55,799 nt of DNA from Candidatus Melainabacteria bacterium. Lineage in GTDB: Bacteria; Cyanobacteriota; Vampirovibrionia; Vampirovibrionales; Vampirovibrionaceae. Location of the stretch: contig CABHPA010000023.1 in assembly GCA_902168245.1 (NCBI GenBank), forward strand, positions 1-55,799, given 5' to 3'. Both the position numbers and the translations under genes were made by a program. Below are positions 36,265-44,089 of this stretch, piece after piece. The notes beneath the pieces are model-generated. The model saw only the letters and a program-made list of their open reading frames with translations, was not told where the DNA came from and did not search any database. Position 1 is the first letter of the stretch; each line of letters begins with the position of its first letter.

Positions 36265-36398
36265 GGCGGAAAGATGCGCCCTCTACATGTTTGTCTGATA
36301 ATACTGCCACTCTAAAAAGTGTTTTCATCATACTACAACCACACTTTGCCAGAACTCAATTCTTTTTCCCCTTTTCCCCAAAACCAGGAGATTGCCCG

Positions 36399-36764
36399 GT
36401 GAGTCGAAAAACCAAGCTGATGTTTATGTTTTCGCCCTTTGCGCTGTTTTTTATCGCGCTGTCGGTGCTGGTGAACGATTTGCGGCACCCTGCCCTCACC
36501 GGGGATGAGTGCGTGGTGACCGGCACCGGCACGGACGCCCAGCCGTATAAATCCCATGGGCGGGAAATTTACCGGCAAAGTAACAATCCCCAGAATGATG
36601 TGAGCCTGCGTTGCAACCGCTTCGGCACCCTGTTGCTGAATGATGTGCAGTTGTTCATTACTCCCGTAAAAAGCGGGCAGGGCGCGCAGGTGCAATTAAA
36701 GGAATATCGGATTCTGCCCCGGCGCTGGATGGTGAGCGTATATACCGGAAAAGAACGTAAATAG
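36399..36764 (+). CDS. Small membrane-anchored protein, unknown function
   Basis: The predicted protein has 121 residues from a GTG start at 36399, chosen because CAGGAG lies 9 nt upstream; the open frame extends back to 36291 without a ribosome binding site. One N-terminal membrane segment (LMFMFSPFALFFIALSVLV) is followed by an extracytoplasmic domain with two cysteines (GDECVVTG and SLRCNRFG) that could pair. I recognise no family. It is divergent from metH and convergent with the DUF3352 gene, with a terminator just after the stop. Confidence 0.75.
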   Translation: MSRKTKLMFMFSPFALFFIALSVLVNDLRHPALTGDECVVTGTGTDAQPYKSHGREIYRQSNNPQNDVSLRCNRFGTLLLNDVQLFITPVKSGQGAQVQLKEYRILPRRWMVSVYTGKERK

Positions 36765-36769
36765 CCCAG

Positions 36770-36797
36770 GCAGCCGAATTTAACCGGGCTGCTTTTT
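36770..36797 (+). terminator. Intrinsic terminator after the 36399 gene
   Basis: Stem GCAGCC / GGCTGC (36770-36775 and 36787-36792) followed by TTTTT. It overlaps the last codons of the convergent 36780-38558 gene. Confidence 0.75.
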
Positions 36798-38558
36798 GGG
36801 GTTTGCCAGCTTCAGGTTGAATTGCCCGTTTAATACCGCGTTGCCTTTAGGTTGGGGCGTTAGCCACAGGGCAACGCCAATGGCCTCCAGCCATTGGCCG
36901 GGATTTTGCAACCCGACGGGTAAATGCTGCGTATTGGCCTGCGCTTGCACGTTCAGGTACAGCATGGCGTTGGCCTGGTTGGGCAGGCCGCCCATGGTGG
37001 TGTAATAGGCCGGGGTTTCCGCCAGGCTTTTTTCCTCGTGGCGGGTCACTTTTACAATGCTCGTATAGTCTTGCGGGGTGGCGAACACCAGGCTGGTTCC
37101 CACCGTGCCGTATTGCAGTTGGCTGTTGGGGTGGTTGCCCGGTAACGACAGGGTTTTGAACGACAGATCGTCGAGCTGGCCCTTTTTCAGTTTGATGGGG
37201 AACGCGTTGGTGGAGAGCAGGGTAGAAATCTTATCCAGGCTCTTGTCCTTGGTGTCGGTTTTGTCGGTCACCACCATCAGGGAAGGCTGATGGTCAAACT
37301 GCGAGGCGATTACCGTCCGTTGCGACAGCAAGCCCACTACGTCTTTGCGAAAGTCCAGGTGGAAGCTGCTGAGCAGCATTTGCAGCATTTGCGCCCAGCG
37401 GGCGTTTTCCGGGGAAATCATAAAATCGTGGTAAAAGTCGTAAACCGTTTCGGGATGAGTCAAACCCACCATTAAGCCCGTTTTTTGGGGTAGCTGGGTG
37501 GCCTGCGGAAATGCAGCGACTGGCTGGATAATGGCTTGTAGCGATTTTCTCAGCGGGACGTCTGGAATGCTTTGCAGTTGCACGGGGGTCATAAAGCGAA
37601 CGGCCACCCGCTGATCGGGCTGGGCCTGGATGGCACCCACGGTCAGGGGCAAAATGTCGCCCATTCCGGCTATTTTTGTGCCGATTTGGCCGGTTTTGGC
37701 CAGCGCCTTGCGGGTATATACCGCGTTGTTCAAAATAAACGTGCCTTGCCGGAACCACGGCAGCTCGCTCAAATAGCGCTGGTTGCCGGGTTCGTCGTAC
37801 ACATTTTTCTCGTGCCTGGCGTAGTGGCTTAAAGTGGACTGCATGGCCCGCGCCGTGTTGGTAATCAGCAGTTTCTGGTTCAAAATGGCCATGGAGGTGC
37901 CACTGTGACTTTCTTCCAGGTAAGGGATTTTGGCGAAAGTCTCCTGTTTAAAGTCTTTTAGTTCCAGGTCGAAGCGCTTGACCACCGCAGGCAGGGTCAT
38001 GTCCTCTTTCAACGGCAGCACCACCAGCGTATGCCCGCCGTTGGTTTGCAGGCCGGTTCCGGCTAAATCCGGGTCGGGCCAAATGCCCAGGCTTACATAC
38101 GATTCAAACGTGCTGTTGAACTTGCTCAGGAAAATCCGCCGGAAGTTCTTAGGCTGAGGCTGGCTGGCTTGCGCTGGGTTTGGGGCGGTGTTTGCCGACT
38201 TATCGGGCGTAGCAGGCGCCTTGATAGATTCTTTTGCAATAGCCTCTGGTTTCTTGCCCTCCATCTGGCTTTTGCTTGTGGCTGGCTCCGTGTTTTTGGG
38301 CGAGAGAAGCGCTTGTCTTTCCTTTTGCAGCGTTTCCTCCTGGGCGGCCTGGTTGTCTAAAAACGCCACAAAACGGCGGGTCAGTTTATCGCCGGGGGCC
38401 AGTTCCAGGTAAAACCCGGTGGAAACGGGGTAATACTGGTACAGCTTTCCGGGGACGCCCACCCAGTTCAGTGCGGTGCGGTACGCGGCAAACGCGCCCA
38501 ACAAACCCAGCACCAAACCCAAGGCAACGAGTTGCTTTCTGTTCTTAAGCATCCGCAA
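36780..38558 (-). CDS. DUF3352-family membrane-anchored protein
   Basis: The predicted protein has 592 residues. An N-terminal membrane anchor (LVALGLVLGLLGAFAAYRTAL) is followed by YYPVSTGFYLELAPGDKLTRRFVAFLD. Next come a Lys/Pro/Ala-rich low-complexity linker at about residues 80-140 and a long beta-rich domain with repeated motifs. The layout matches DUF3352 proteins, found mainly in Cyanobacteria and their relatives and uncharacterised. The linker inserted after the first segment is unusual. The protein is probably periplasmic and anchored to the inner membrane. Confidence 0.82.
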   Translation of the reverse strand: MRMLKNRKQLVALGLVLGLLGAFAAYRTALNWVGVPGKLYQYYPVSTGFYLELAPGDKLTRRFVAFLDNQAAQEETLQKERQALLSPKNTEPATSKSQMEGKKPEAIAKESIKAPATPDKSANTAPNPAQASQPQPKNFRRIFLSKFNSTFESYVSLGIWPDPDLAGTGLQTNGGHTLVVLPLKEDMTLPAVVKRFDLELKDFKQETFAKIPYLEESHSGTSMAILNQKLLITNTARAMQSTLSHYARHEKNVYDEPGNQRYLSELPWFRQGTFILNNAVYTRKALAKTGQIGTKIAGMGDILPLTVGAIQAQPDQRVAVRFMTPVQLQSIPDVPLRKSLQAIIQPVAAFPQATQLPQKTGLMVGLTHPETVYDFYHDFMISPENARWAQMLQMLLSSFHLDFRKDVVGLLSQRTVIASQFDHQPSLMVVTDKTDTKDKSLDKISTLLSTNAFPIKLKKGQLDDLSFKTLSLPGNHPNSQLQYGTVGTSLVFATPQDYTSIVKVTRHEEKSLAETPAYYTTMGGLPNQANAMLYLNVQAQANTQHLPVGLQNPGQWLEAIGVALWLTPQPKGNAVLNGQFNLKLANPKKQPG

Positions 38559-38642
38559 TTTTCCTTCTTTTGAGAGGGTTTCAACAGGGCTGGTGTGTTG
38601 ACGAGGAAACCGTTCGGCCGTTTCCCACCGGCAGGGAAACGC

Positions 38643-38831
38643 CTAGGAGCGCTTCATGTACAGGTAATCGCGCACGTATTCCTTGGACAAATCGGGCAAC
38701 TTGGCCCAGAAAATGGAGAGCAGTTCCTCGTCCGGCAATTCACGGACTATATCCAGCACCAGGGTCTTTACGTCCAGGGTTCTCAGCAACTCCTCACCGG
38801 ACAGCAGCGCGTTTAATTCGTCTTTAGTCAT
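38643..38831 (-). CDS. Small acidic helical protein, unknown
   Basis: The predicted protein has 62 residues, almost entirely helical: MTKDELNALLSGEELL, LVLDIVRELPDEELLSIFWAKL, ending EYVRDYLYMKRS. GGTAAGAATGA precedes the ATG, and the amphipathic pattern argues for a real gene rather than a chance frame. No family is recognised. It sits between the TIGR02757-type and DUF3352 genes, all leftward, with gaps of 129 and 84 bp. Confidence 0.6.
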   Translation of the reverse strand: MTKDELNALLSGEELLRTLDVKTLVLDIVRELPDEELLSIFWAKLPDLSKEYVRDYLYMKRS

Positions 38832-38960
38832 TCATTCTTACCGTTCTTGTTCAAAATCTGAAACGGGCAGGACACACCTGACCCCGTCGCGAGGTCGTCC
38901 GCAAACCATGGCACCATTATAGCAATTGCAGGCGAGGCTTGGCTGATTTCCCGCAAACGC

Positions 38961-39953
38961 TTACGGCCGCATGGCCAGAATTTCCTCCGGGGAGCGCTTG
39001 TCCAGGCTGAAGCCGAACAGGGCGTAGTCATACTTCACCGGGTCTTCGGGGCAAAGCAGCCGAAAGATATCCGTAATCTCTTGCGCCGTTTGCCAGGAGC
39101 CGTCCGAGCGACCGGAAAGTCGCAGGTTGCGGTTCATTTTCATAATGTGGGTATCCAGCGGCACCAGCAAATCGCTGGGCTTCAGAGCGGTTTGCCACAG
39201 GCCAAAATCCACTTTGCCGCCCGGCTCCAGGTCTTGGCGCACCATCCAGCGCAAAAACATGTTGAACCGCTTGCAAGCCCCACCCTTATCGGGGTGGGCG
39301 AACAGGAATTTCAATCCGTAGCTGCGCGGCGATTCATTGCTTAATAGCGCGTTCGTAAAGCACGAAATACCTGCCTTGAGCCGATCGGCTTGCGGGGTAT
39401 GCTCAGGGATAGATGCGGTAAACAGGTTTTCCAGCGAGCCGTATTCCCGGTAAGCCCATTGCAGGCGCTGCCACAGGAACACCAAATCCGGCCCCTTGTT
39501 GAAGCGATACACGAAATGCTGGAACAGTTTGGCGTCCCGCTTGGGGTCGAAGCTTTCCAGAAAATTCAGAGGATCGTTGTCCGTCAGGCGAAACAGGTTG
39601 GTGACGGTCTCAATAATCAAGTCCCGTCGCCCATAACTCAGCAGCGCGGTGATAAACGCCACCAGTTCACAGGTTTTGGGATTGTCCGCAAACCGATAGG
39701 GAATCTGGATCGGATCGCTGCCAATATAGGCAGGCACCTTGTACTGGGTCACCAGCGCATCCATGCGCGGCGCTAAAGCAAGCCATTCCTCCCGGCTGCG
39801 GGCTTGTACCGCTTTAGATGTTACGGCGGCTTTTCTGGGGGATGCCTTTTGAGCGGTTCTGGCGCCTTTTTGGGCTGAGGCATCCGGACTTTGGGCGCTG
39901 CCTGCCTTGGTCTTGCTTTTGGCTTGCGGGGCGGGTGGGGTTTTGGTCGTCAT
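38961..39953 (-). CDS. TIGR02757 (DUF2400) family protein with basic N-terminal tail
   Basis: The predicted protein has 330 residues. The core from about residue 60 shows the TIGR02757 pattern: VAFITALLSYGRRDLIIE, FLESFDPKRDAKLFQHFVYRF, LVPLDTHIMKMNRNLRL and PVKYDYALFGFSLD. These proteins are distantly related to helix-hairpin-helix DNA glycosylases but have no proven function. The first about 55 residues are an added Lys/Ala/Ser/Gln-rich tail resembling histone H1 tails, suggesting nucleic-acid binding (inference). It follows deoB by 6 bp in the same operon. Confidence 0.88.
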   Translation of the reverse strand: MTTKTPPAPQAKSKTKAGSAQSPDASAQKGARTAQKASPRKAAVTSKAVQARSREEWLALAPRMDALVTQYKVPAYIGSDPIQIPYRFADNPKTCELVAFITALLSYGRRDLIIETVTNLFRLTDNDPLNFLESFDPKRDAKLFQHFVYRFNKGPDLVFLWQRLQWAYREYGSLENLFTASIPEHTPQADRLKAGISCFTNALLSNESPRSYGLKFLFAHPDKGGACKRFNMFLRWMVRQDLEPGGKVDFGLWQTALKPSDLLVPLDTHIMKMNRNLRLSGRSDGSWQTAQEITDIFRLLCPEDPVKYDYALFGFSLDKRSPEEILAMRP

Positions 39954-39959
39954 AATTGC

Positions 39960-41222
39960 TTAGACGAGGGCGGGCGCTTTGGTTTCCAGCATGTTGCGGC
40001 CCCGTTGCGCCGAATCCTCCAGACCCAGCCACGCCAGGGTGGTTTTGCCGATATCAGCGAAGGATTCCCGAATGCCCAGGCTTTTACCTTCCATCCGCTT
40101 GTTGTAGAGCAGGATCGGCACGTATTCACGAGTGTGATCCGAACCCGGCGCGGTGGGATCGCAACCGTGATCGGCGGAAATCATCAGCAAGTCGTCTTCA
40201 CCAAGGGCTTCCAGCATTTGGCACAGCCCCGCGTCGAACTGCTCCAGCGAGCGGGCGTAACCGTTCACATCGCGGCGATGGCCGTAATTGCTGTCGGTTT
40301 CCACCAAGTTGACGAAAATAAACTGTTTGTCGGCGTTTGAAAAGTCGGTCAGGTTTTTGCTTTCCAGGCTCAAGGCGTTTAAATCCTGCCGCCCCTCAAT
40401 CAGCTTTTGGGTGATTTCAATCCCTTCCGGGTTGCTGCCGGTATGGATGGAGTGGGTCAGCCCGGCAAAGCAGAAAATATCCTCGATTTTGCCAACGCCC
40501 ACTACCACGCCGCCCGCTTCTTTAATGCGGTTCAACACGGTGATTTCCGGCGGGAGAATGGCGTAATCCCGGCGATCCTTGCCAACCCGTTTGAAATTGT
40601 CGGGGCTTTGCCCTTCAAAGGGGCGGGCGATCACGCGGGAGACTTTGTGTTCGCCGTCCAGAATTTCACGGGCCTTTTCGCACCAGAAGTACAGGGTCTT
40701 TAAATCCACCTTGCTTTCCGGCCCCACGTGGGCGGCAATCTGGAATACGCTATCGGCGCTGGTGTATACAATGGGCGCGCCGGTCGCCAAGTGCTGCATG
40801 CCCAGCTCCTTCAGGATTTCGGTGCCGGAAGCGGGCTTGTTCCCCAGAATCTCGGTAATGCCGGTTTCGGCCTTGAACCGATCCAGAATCTCCGGCGGGA
40901 AGCCGTCCGGGTAGGTGGGGAACGGCACGTTCAGGTAAATACCCGCCATTTCCCAATGGCCGGTGGTAGTGTCCTTGCCCTGGGAGAATTCGGACATTTT
41001 GCCGAAGGAGGCCAGCGGCTTTTCTTGCGGCTTTACCCGGCTGAGGGGCAGGATATTGCCCAGCCCCAGGCGTTCCAAATTGGGAAGGCTCAGGCTGTCC
41101 GCGTTTCGGTCGATGTTGCCCATGGTGTTTGCGCTCTGGCTGTCGCCGTATTCGGCGGCATCGGGCAATGCACCCACGCCCCAGGCGTCAATCACCACTA
41201 CAAAGACTCGTTTTGCAGACAT
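39960..41222 (-). CDS. deoB: Phosphopentomutase
   Basis: DeoB interconverts (deoxy)ribose 1-phosphate and 5-phosphate in nucleoside salvage. An alkaline-phosphatase-superfamily enzyme of 420 residues. The N-terminus VFVVVIDAWGVGALPDA carries the first metal-binding Asp. Near residue 90 TTGHWEMAG has the phosphoserine/threonine region, and near the end MISADHGCDPTAPGSDHTRE has the D-H-G-x-D and S-D-H-T-R-E metal ligands. Length and motifs are complete. It is the first gene of an operon with the TIGR02757-type gene. Confidence 0.97.
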   Translation of the reverse strand: MSAKRVFVVVIDAWGVGALPDAAEYGDSQSANTMGNIDRNADSLSLPNLERLGLGNILPLSRVKPQEKPLASFGKMSEFSQGKDTTTGHWEMAGIYLNVPFPTYPDGFPPEILDRFKAETGITEILGNKPASGTEILKELGMQHLATGAPIVYTSADSVFQIAAHVGPESKVDLKTLYFWCEKAREILDGEHKVSRVIARPFEGQSPDNFKRVGKDRRDYAILPPEITVLNRIKEAGGVVVGVGKIEDIFCFAGLTHSIHTGSNPEGIEITQKLIEGRQDLNALSLESKNLTDFSNADKQFIFVNLVETDSNYGHRRDVNGYARSLEQFDAGLCQMLEALGEDDLLMISADHGCDPTAPGSDHTREYVPILLYNKRMEGKSLGIRESFADIGKTTLAWLGLEDSAQRGRNMLETKAPALV

Positions 41223-41481
41223 ATTCCGTCTCCTTGGCTATTTCGAAAAAAATCGTGCTTTCAAAAGAAATCCTGCTGATCGCTACTCACAATCTAAAAA
41301 CCGTTGCTGGCGCTAATTTGCGTTGCTTGTTTAACAGTTGCGCGCTATGGGGGCTACGGTTTTGCCGAACAGGGAACTGAAGCGTTTCATGGCGTCTCTT
41401 GTAGAATAAAGGCACATGATCGTCCCCGACCGGGCGTTGGAAAGTTTTAAAAGCCCCATTTTAGATTGGAGTCGTCCCTTC

Positions 41482-42180
41482 ATGGTATCTCAGCCCCGCG
41501 CATTAACCAAGCCCCCCGCCATAAACGTTTACCGCTTTTTTCCGCTGATTCGGGCCGTGCAAGCCGCCCTGCTGACGGGCCTGATTGCCTGCTGCGCCGC
41601 CCGTCCGGCCTTGGCAATGGTGAAAATGGACAGTAAGGCCATTGATGCAGCCCTGGTATACGGCATGAAAAACCAGAAGGCTGGCCTGGTGGACGTGCTG
41701 GGGCCGAACTGGATTGAAGGGGAGAACGGCTCCCTGCTGAACGTGTATTCCCCGTTCATGATGCTGGCCACCAAAGCGTCGCGTTCCGGCCTTTCCAGAA
41801 AACCCAGCAAGAGCGACCTGGAAAAGGCCCGCAAGCGCTTCGCAAGAGATGTCGCCTATTATTCCGATTCCAAAAACCGCTTTCAGGTCAAGTTCGCGGT
41901 AAGTTTTTACGGCAATAACCCCACCTTCGCCAAGACTTACATGGCTAAAATCGTCGGTTTTGGCCGGGGGAAAGAATTTGAGCTGAGAACCGTCAAGCAG
42001 CTCCTGGATCAGGAGGCGGATCAGATTTCCGGCGGGCAGGACGGCTACAATTACGAGGCTATTAACTCCTACTACTTCAACTATAGCGACTTGGAAGACC
42101 TGCAGGAGTTCAAGCTGATTCTGGAAAGCCCCAACGGCCCGCCACTGGAATTCCGCATGAAAAATGATCGGCTGTATTAG
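41482..42180 (+). CDS. Exported hypothetical protein
   Basis: The predicted protein has 232 residues from ATG 41482, which has GGAG 10 nt upstream; the longer frame from 41416 lacks a ribosome binding site. A signal peptide is likely: a basic N-terminus, hydrophobic FFPLIRAVQAALLTGLIACCA, then ARPALA/MVKMD. The mature domain has ALVYGMKNQKAGLVDVLGPNWIEGENGSLLNVYSPFMMLA, a conserved-looking Tyr/Phe-rich core, and ends FRMKNDRLY. The LIACCA segment raises a lipoprotein alternative. I recognise no family. It is divergent from deoB across 259 bp; TAGAAT at 41401-41406 may be its -10. Confidence 0.82.
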   Translation: MVSQPRALTKPPAINVYRFFPLIRAVQAALLTGLIACCAARPALAMVKMDSKAIDAALVYGMKNQKAGLVDVLGPNWIEGENGSLLNVYSPFMMLATKASRSGLSRKPSKSDLEKARKRFARDVAYYSDSKNRFQVKFAVSFYGNNPTFAKTYMAKIVGFGRGKEFELRTVKQLLDQEADQISGGQDGYNYEAINSYYFNYSDLEDLQEFKLILESPNGPPLEFRMKNDRLY

Positions 42181-42343
42181 GACATACAATTAGCTCAGTC
42201 AAATGGTGCCAACATAAGGTCATCGCTCTGTCCATAGGTCAACCACAAGCCCCTTTACTGCTCGGTAATGACGATTAGCCTGTCAAATCCTATCCGACAC
42301 ACCCTCCGGTTTTCGATAGACGCGATTGTAGGGGGGACGAGGA

Positions 42344-42931
42344 CTACCAACTGAACCAGGAGGGATCAGCACTAGGGTTTGCTGCATGAGCCCCAGTGCT
42401 CGATACAGTTCCAGTTCTCACATTAGCCCGACTGGTAATTGCGCCATTGAAATAGAGAAAAAAAGCAACGCTTTTACTGGGACCATCAGTGGAAACGCCC
42501 ACACGCGTTCCATCCGGATCAAAAAAAAGGAGTAACGCATTTGTAGTGTTAGTCCCACCAAAGCTATCAGAACTGTTGTACTGAAATAACCTTCCACCGT
42601 TATGAAGCTTCAGGCAAATCCTGGCAGAGCAGTCAAAATCGGCATTGGCTGTCACATGATCATCCAGATGAGAGGTTGTATCCACCGCAACATAGTTCAA
42701 ATAAGGGGTTAAATCGCCAAAGGTGGTACCGGCAGAAGCGCTCTGTGAGAGTCGATATTGTTGATAAGCTCCGGAAACGGCAGCAATCACTTCTTTAGCA
42801 GCAGCGTTCTTCTGACTGTTCTGTTGTACAGTAATGACTTTAGGAATAGTAAACGTTGCAATCTCAGCCAGAATAGCCAAACTAATCAACAACTCGGCCA
42901 AAGTGAAGCCAGCGTAACAAGTTTTCAACAT
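42344..42931 (-). CDS. Type IV pilin / type II secretion pseudopilin-like protein
   Basis: The predicted protein has 195 residues. The prepilin signal is MLKTCYAG followed by FTLAELLISLAILAEIATFTIP, with Phe +1 and Glu +5, cleaved and methylated by prepilin peptidase in the known families. The soluble domain has paired cysteines (DFDCSARICLKLHNGG) and a FFDPDGTRVGVS strand, typical of melainabacterial and cyanobacterial minor pilins. The gene stands alone, so its assembly partners must be elsewhere. The surrounding DNA is more AT-rich than the neighbouring operons. Confidence 0.9.
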   Translation of the reverse strand: MLKTCYAGFTLAELLISLAILAEIATFTIPKVITVQQNSQKNAAAKEVIAAVSGAYQQYRLSQSASAGTTFGDLTPYLNYVAVDTTSHLDDHVTANADFDCSARICLKLHNGGRLFQYNSSDSFGGTNTTNALLLFFDPDGTRVGVSTDGPSKSVAFFLYFNGAITSRANVRTGTVSSTGAHAANPSADPSWFSW

Positions 42932-43121
42932 TTCAAGCAGCTTTCTTTGGGACTGTATGGGATATCGTAATGGGGTGCAAGCGAAGTGCCTTGAGAGATA
43001 TCGTATCGCATTGTGAGCAAACGCTAGCCTTCTGACATATTAAAGAAGACCCTAAAGCCGGATGCATGTATGGTGACAATTTTGCATTGGTACCGATTTT
43101 ATAAGCCTGCCAAATGAAAAC

Positions 43122-43580
43122 CTATGCGCCTGCGGGGGTGTAGGGGTACCAGCGATTAACCCAGGTTTCCAGCGTTTCCAGCGTGGCGGCCAGGTCTCGG
43201 CCCCGCTCAGTCAGCTCGTATTCCACTTTGGGGGGAATGGTGGGGAACTGGTGCCGGTTAATCAGGCGGAACTTTTCCAGATGCTTGAGGCGGGCGCTCA
43301 ACGTACGGGGGGAAATCCCCTGGATTTGCTGCTCCAGCTCCACAAAGCGCTGGCGTTCAAACTGGTAAAGGATATGAATAATCTGGAAGGAATACTTGTC
43401 GCCAATCAGTTCCATGGCGCGTTCAATGGGGGATTCCACACCGTAAAGCCCGGCATGCATCAGCCGGTTCAGGTTTTCGGTCACATCCTGCAATGCGGAA
43501 TCGCTCATGGTTTCTTCGCCCAGTTGTTCTGCCAATTGCTCTGCCGCCTGCTCCGAAATTTTATCCACCGTCTTGGGCAC
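43122..43580 (-). CDS. HxlR-family transcriptional regulator
   Basis: A 152-residue winged helix-turn-helix protein. The HxlR core has AMELIGDKYSFQIIHILYQFERQRFVELEQQIQGISPRTLSARLKHLEKFRLINR, with the invariant P-x-x-V-x-Y-x-L-T-x-x-G run at PPKVEYELTERGRDL. About 50 extra N-terminal residues, Gln/Glu-rich, precede it; HxlR proteins are usually 100-120 residues. The start is GTG at 43580 after AAGGA; ATG at codon 25 is an alternative. No cysteine is present, so redox sensing of the HypR type is unlikely. The target is unknown. Confidence 0.92.
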   Translation of the reverse strand: MPKTVDKISEQAAEQLAEQLGEETMSDSALQDVTENLNRLMHAGLYGVESPIERAMELIGDKYSFQIIHILYQFERQRFVELEQQIQGISPRTLSARLKHLEKFRLINRHQFPTIPPKVEYELTERGRDLAATLETLETWVNRWYPYTPAGA

Positions 43581-43925
43581 GTATTCGTATCCTTATTTAA
43601 TCTACTTTACTTGTTATAGTATAGCTAGGTCGCATGGCAAGATCAATCCTTTCGCCCTGCCCTGCGCATAAAACCTGTCCGTTAGTTCCTGCCTTTTGTT
43701 TTCGAGTCTCCAAAATCCCGGCTTCGGGGTGTTTTGCTTTTTTATTTATTCTTCTTACGCTTTTGAATGTGAAGTTCGGGGCGCGCCATTTTGCAAGCCC
43801 ATTTTCAAGTGCAATTCTGTCCTTTTGATTTCGCGTGGCCGCTTAACAATTGGAAGCGGTCAGGCAATTTTGATTTTATGCTTGTTTTTTTATAAATGGA
43901 CAGTTTTAGAAATGGCAGGTTTTCG
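43581..43925. other. 345-bp intergenic region
   Basis: AT-rich DNA between the HxlR gene and the small lipoprotein gene. Two rightward frames of 64 and 77 codons (43634-43828, 43696-43929) are open but overlap each other and lack ribosome binding sites; I do not support them. TATAGTATAG near 43615-43624 could belong to a divergent promoter. Confidence 0.5.
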
Positions 43926-44075
43926 ATGAAGCAGCAGCGTTTTTCCATACTGAAAGTTTTGGCCTTGCTCAGCGTGCTGACCGGCGCTTTGGTGCTGAGC
44001 TGCCTGGGAAGCGATGCCTTTGACCACCCGGTTCAGCCCAAAACCATGGTGATGATTACCGGCAGCCTGGGTTAA
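43926..44075 (+). CDS. 49-residue putative lipoprotein
   Basis: A very short gene: MKQQRFSILKVLALL, then SVLTGALVLSC with a lipobox-like L-V-L-S-C around Cys26, then a 23-residue polar tail rich in Pro, His and Met, ending ITGSLG. A signal peptidase II substrate is the natural reading, which would leave a tiny lipid-anchored peptide like an entericidin. It lies tail to tail with the 915-residue membrane protein, 14 bp apart. GGCAGG precedes the ATG. The short length keeps confidence moderate. Confidence 0.6.
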   Translation: MKQQRFSILKVLALLSVLTGALVLSCLGSDAFDHPVQPKTMVMITGSLG

Positions 44076-44089
44076 CCGGGGCACCCCGA

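Noticed and set aside
36265-36398. Possible cobalamin riboswitch upstream of metH
   Set aside because: The gap is only 134 bp, and no B12-box (GCCACTG) or suitable leader is present.
42181-42343. TTAGCTCAGTCAAATGG resembling a tRNA D-arm
   Set aside because: No acceptor, anticodon or T-arm can be formed around it.
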